A stretch of DNA of 64,000 nt from Drosophila pseudoobscura (lineage: Eukaryota; Arthropoda; Insecta; Diptera; Drosophilidae), in the NCBI RefSeq assembly GCF_009870125.1, contig NC_046683.1:59783869-59847868 (forward strand), read 5' to 3'. The notes below the pieces were generated by a model. It was not told the origin of the DNA. It saw nothing but the letters and a program-made list of their open reading frames with translations, and did no database searches. The position numbers were made by a program, and so were the translations under genes. Numbering within the stretch: the stretch's first letter is position 1; every line of letters starts with the position of its first letter. Of the stretch, positions 60,733 through 64,000 are shown one piece after another.

Positions 60733-62074
60733 CTGGCCAGCCTCTCTTCCGGCTGCCACAAAGCTTTTACAAATCTTTCTGGAGCCAAACGCCGCTGGAG
60801 TCATTGATACAATAATGGGACACATTTACAAATTCACCCTATCTTCTACGATTGCAGCTATTAGAAACGCCAGACCAACAGAGTAATTCAGCGTCTATAA
60901 AAAGTATTATTTGTGGTCGAGTTTGAAAAGTCGGTTTCAATCCGACACAGCCTTTATCTATTTGTCCCCAGTGCAAGCGCTGTGCCTATGATACAATACC
61001 TAATCTACATGGTTTTAAAAACAACCAATAAAACTCTATTGCATTTGTGCAAAGAAGGAAGAAGCACACAACATGAAGACGGAGGAACACAGATAAAAGA
61101 AGCAAAAAGAAGATGAGGGCAAGCCGTCGACATAACCTAAAACACAAAAAGAAGAAAAACGAGCAGCATACTAGAAGCAGAAAAACACGCAAAAATACAC
61201 CCAAGAAGAGGCAATTAAACGGAAAATGGTTCCCATAAACATACTTACATAGAAGAACGCCAGAGGAAGGAGCACACCTTAGGAACAAAACTCTACCTTG
61301 AACCAAATGAATAGCGGACTGTAAAGCAAAGAGTATACCTATGAGAATAGCTATTTCGATATTTGTATCTCTACAGATAACTTATAGCACAATCATCTCC
61401 CAATTTGCACTCTCCTTTCGGCCGGCTTTCGTCCCACTGTGCCGCTGCTGTGTGCTGTGCAAAGTTCGAAAAAGGAGGCGGCGCTTGGTGTTCTCTCTCT
61501 CTGTCTCGCTTGTCCACCCCCGTGATAGCTCTGGCTCGACATGCCCTCTCACTCTGCCTGCTGCCGTCTCTGTCTGTCGTCCTCTGTGCGGCATGATAGC
61601 CGTTGTGATTTCCTTGTTGCAAGTGTTTCCGAACAGGTTGTTTTTGTCGATTTTTTAGCAGCGCCAGCGAGATTGAGATTGTGTGAATATGTGGCCATGT
61701 TTTCTGTTGTTGCACGAGTATTTGTTGCTCCCGGTTTGGATTTTGAGTATATGCTGCGCGTAGCTTCTACATATTGCTGCCCCACACATACAGACAGACA
61801 GTGGATAGGATCCGTCCGCTACGTTCCCCTACTCTTCCATTCCCATAGTACTGGGCCGACTGTTGAGCGCGGCAAGATTTCGGGGGCAGCAGCTAAAATA
61901 TTTATTTGTCAGTTATATAGAAAAACCCCCAACTGTCCAGTAAATACGAGTATGTATACGAAACGATGGCTGGACAGCAAAAGTAACAAATTTTTGAATG
62001 TTTTCCGCTCGTTTTTCATATCGTTCTGTTCCCTCGAACTTTTCGTACCTCTTGTAATGAGAAGAAGAATGTTT

Positions 62075-62140
62075 TGGGCATATATTATTGATCAGCATCC
62101 GATTTCTTCGCCTCCGTTCGACTATTTATCTGTATGAATG
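62075..62140 (+). repeat. Trace of the dispersed non-coding repeat
   Basis: ATATATTATTGATCAGCATC followed by TTCGACTATTTATCTGTATG resembles the dispersed module seen elsewhere in the window. Confidence 0.35.
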
Positions 62141-63407
62141 GAACACTTTGCCACACCAATACTTGGAAAACCCCTGAAAAATTATGGAAATTAATGAAAA
62201 TTAGAGTTAAAACGCAATTCTCTTGGTCATTGAATTTTTACTTTTTTAGTGGTATGTTTATAGAACGGATTTCTACCAATTATTGGGTATCTTATAGTCG
62301 AGATGTGGACAGACTCCTTCCGATTTCTTTTGGCTTTGTTGCATGGCAGTACCCTAGTGTCCGGGCAGACAGGATATGAGGATGTGGCCAGTGCCGGGAC
62401 AAAATATGTGTCTGTTATGGTCAGTCGTGGAGCAGGTTTACACAGACCGCCCCAGACACATACGTACAATTTATTTAAATGTCGCTTCTTTTGTTGCACT
62501 TTGTGCTGTGCCACAGCGTGGCTGTGGCTGTAGCTGTTGCTGTTGTGTCTGCCACAGTAGCAGCAATTTAATGTTTGCATATTTTCAGGTGCTAATTGTT
62601 CCACTTTCCATATGAGTTGCATTTTTAATTAAAATTTATTGCCATGTATTCCTCTCTGCCTCTCTCTCTCTCTCCATGGGATGCAATTTGGAGCCAGAAA
62701 ATCTGCCTGGCCGCCATGTTGGCTGTCGACGAAATGAATATTAAACACATGATTGCCTTCGGCCATTGCCATTTCATTAAAAATATTGTTTAGTTTATAT
62801 TTAATTAATTGCAGCAGCGAACAGTTCAAGCTGAAGCCATAAGCTGATGTGATTAATGAACGATAAATAATCATGGGGGTATTTCAGAAGGAGAGCAGTT
62901 CCAGAATCAACATCATTTCGAAACATACTTTCTACAGTCGAAAATTGTATAAATCTAAACAAAATTGCAGTCCTTTTTTGAAATACATATGTATCTCTGC
63001 AATAGACCTAAAAATTAGATCAAAAGATGTTTAGTTACAGATACAATCTATCTATTCTTTAACAAACATAATTTCCTTCTGCTATTTAAGATTATCATCG
63101 AATTATCAAACTGTTTCGAGAGCAATTTCCTCAATCCATTAGATTTCCACTTCTCTTTATTGATTATCCACCAAGGAATATCCACATATGCGACACGTGA
63201 CTGCAATTTGAAGTCAAGTAAAAATCCCAAACACATTCGGCCGCACACCAGGAGTAAATATTTTCTGTGAAAATTAACGAAAATCTCCGATATACAAATC
63301 GATGCACAAAATCTTTACAAAAACCCAATTGCTAATCTACCCCTGAAGATCTCTGAGGCTAGTACTATACCATTTTGGCATGTCACTCGAGTGAGGGCAT
63401 GTAAGGG

Positions 63408-63478
63408 AAGGGGATGGATGGATTGGTTGGGGGGTTGGTGGATTGGTGGGTTGGTGGGTTGGCTGTTTGGCTTGGCCC
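63408..63478 (+). repeat. GGTTGGTG-type tandem repeat
   Basis: Degenerate 4-8 nt units: GGATGGATGGATTGGTTGG, then GGTTGGTGGATTGGTGGG, then GGTTGGCTG. It is G-rich on the plus strand. Confidence 0.8.
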
Positions 63479-63772
63479 CTGTCGATACATCAAACTGCCA
63501 AGTGACAAAGTGATTCCCCTCGTCAGAGACAAAGCGCAAAAAGGCGTGAAATTGCCTTAGTGTGATTAAGTCAAGCCGACAGAGAGACACAGAATAGACA
63601 ATAGAAGGGATAATAGAAGGGGGAATGAGTGTCTGAGCGAAGCGGGGAAAGCAAATTAAAAACTAAGATTACCATCTAGCGACTAAAGCTTAGAAGTAGC
63701 TACGTGCTCCTTATGCCGACTCCTGGCATCTTCGGTGGGTTTTAATTACCCGAAGAAGATAGCGAAATGTAA

Positions 63773-64000
63773 ATGGTAATTGGCCCAACTTTTGCGTTGT
63801 CGCAGGACCGTTCATTCCGGAGACAGCAGACACCTTTTCCGCTCCTTGATGTTAATGCGCTGCCTGTCTCCCGTAATCTTGGTGGTTTGTGGGATACCAG
63901 GACGAAACAGATTCTTGCTGCCTGGCACTCTCTGGGAGTCTACCTCTACTTCTCCTGTGGCAGTGGAAGTTTACACAGCCGATACACGGACTGCATCCTG
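63773..64000 (+). CDS. Open frame running off the right edge (unrecognised)
   Basis: From the ATG at 63773 the frame stays open for 76 codons to the window end, starting MVIGPTFALSQDRSFRRQQT and ending HSRYTDCIL. An AG acceptor-like TTGTCGCAG lies just before the Asp codon, so an exon could also begin there. No family was recognised. A random 76-codon open stretch is uncommon but not rare, so this may be chance. Confidence 0.25.
   Translation, partial: MVIGPTFALSQDRSFRRQQTPFPLLDVNALPVSRNLGGLWDTRTKQILAAWHSLGVYLYFSCGSGSLHSRYTDCIL

Larger units (their letters stand above)
59894..63772. other. Upstream flank of the PRDM8-like gene, no gene recognised
   Basis: It contains the CT-rich tract, the DRE cluster, an A/G-rich stretch (61040-61220), a CT run at 62650-62675 and a dispersed repeat trace at 62075-62140. 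Frames are short and without protein-like content. Confidence 0.45.

Overview
The window is nuclear DNA of a Drosophila-type fly. The genes carry 50-75 bp GT-AG introns, DRE and Ohler-type core promoter motifs, and proteins that read as fly CTCF, RCC1/Bj1, RRS1 and DNA polymerase epsilon subunit 2. Several non-coding repeat copies look like those common in obscura-group genomes, but that is from memory. I also recall CTCF and Bj1 lying apart in D. melanogaster (about 65F versus 64F-65A), so their head-to-head arrangement here would indicate another species. The species is not proven from this sequence.

Layout. 0.5-3.0 kb (-): CTCF, 11 zinc fingers. 3.0-3.96 kb: a shared divergent promoter. 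3.97-5.6 kb (+): RCC1/Bj1. 5.67-5.84 kb: a long imperfect inverted repeat that would fold into a hairpin. 6.15-11.16 kb (-): a MOSPD2-like gene (CRAL-TRIO plus MSP domain) with two candidate alternative membrane-anchor last exons. 11.9-12.75 kb (-): its tandem paralogue, CRAL-TRIO only. 14.35-17.76 kb (+): an XPR1-type SPX/EXS phosphate exporter. 17.8-27.8 kb: no gene recognised. 27.8-29.8 kb (-): a seven-exon four-membrane-segment protein. 30.86-33.05 kb (+): an SLC22-type transporter. 33.4-36.15 kb (+): two tandem glutaminyl cyclase genes, the first lacking residues needed for catalysis. 36.25-37.46 kb (-): RRS1. 38.27-39.99 kb (-): a second SLC22 gene. 40.56-42.19 kb (+): DNA polymerase epsilon subunit 2. 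42.2-58.2 kb: 16 kb without a recognised host gene, rich in simple repeats and holding two decayed LINE fragments. 58.25-59.75 kb (-): a PRDM8/ZNF488-like two-finger regulator. 59.9-64 kb: no firm gene, but a housekeeping-type promoter motif cluster and an open frame running off the right edge.

The genes do not form one pathway. Small groups are housekeeping (RCC1, RRS1, POLE2, CTCF), lipid transfer and contact-site proteins (CRAL-TRIO pair), transport (XPR1, two SLC22) and N-terminal pyroglutamate formation (QC pair). Exon joins were worked out by hand: each gene model sums to a whole number of codons with GT-AG introns. The most interesting points are the 170-nt hairpin, the glutaminyl cyclase copy without its catalytic base, and the alternative anchors of the MOSPD2-like gene. 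No CRISPR array, tRNA, rRNA, retrovirus-like or capsid-bearing element was recognised.
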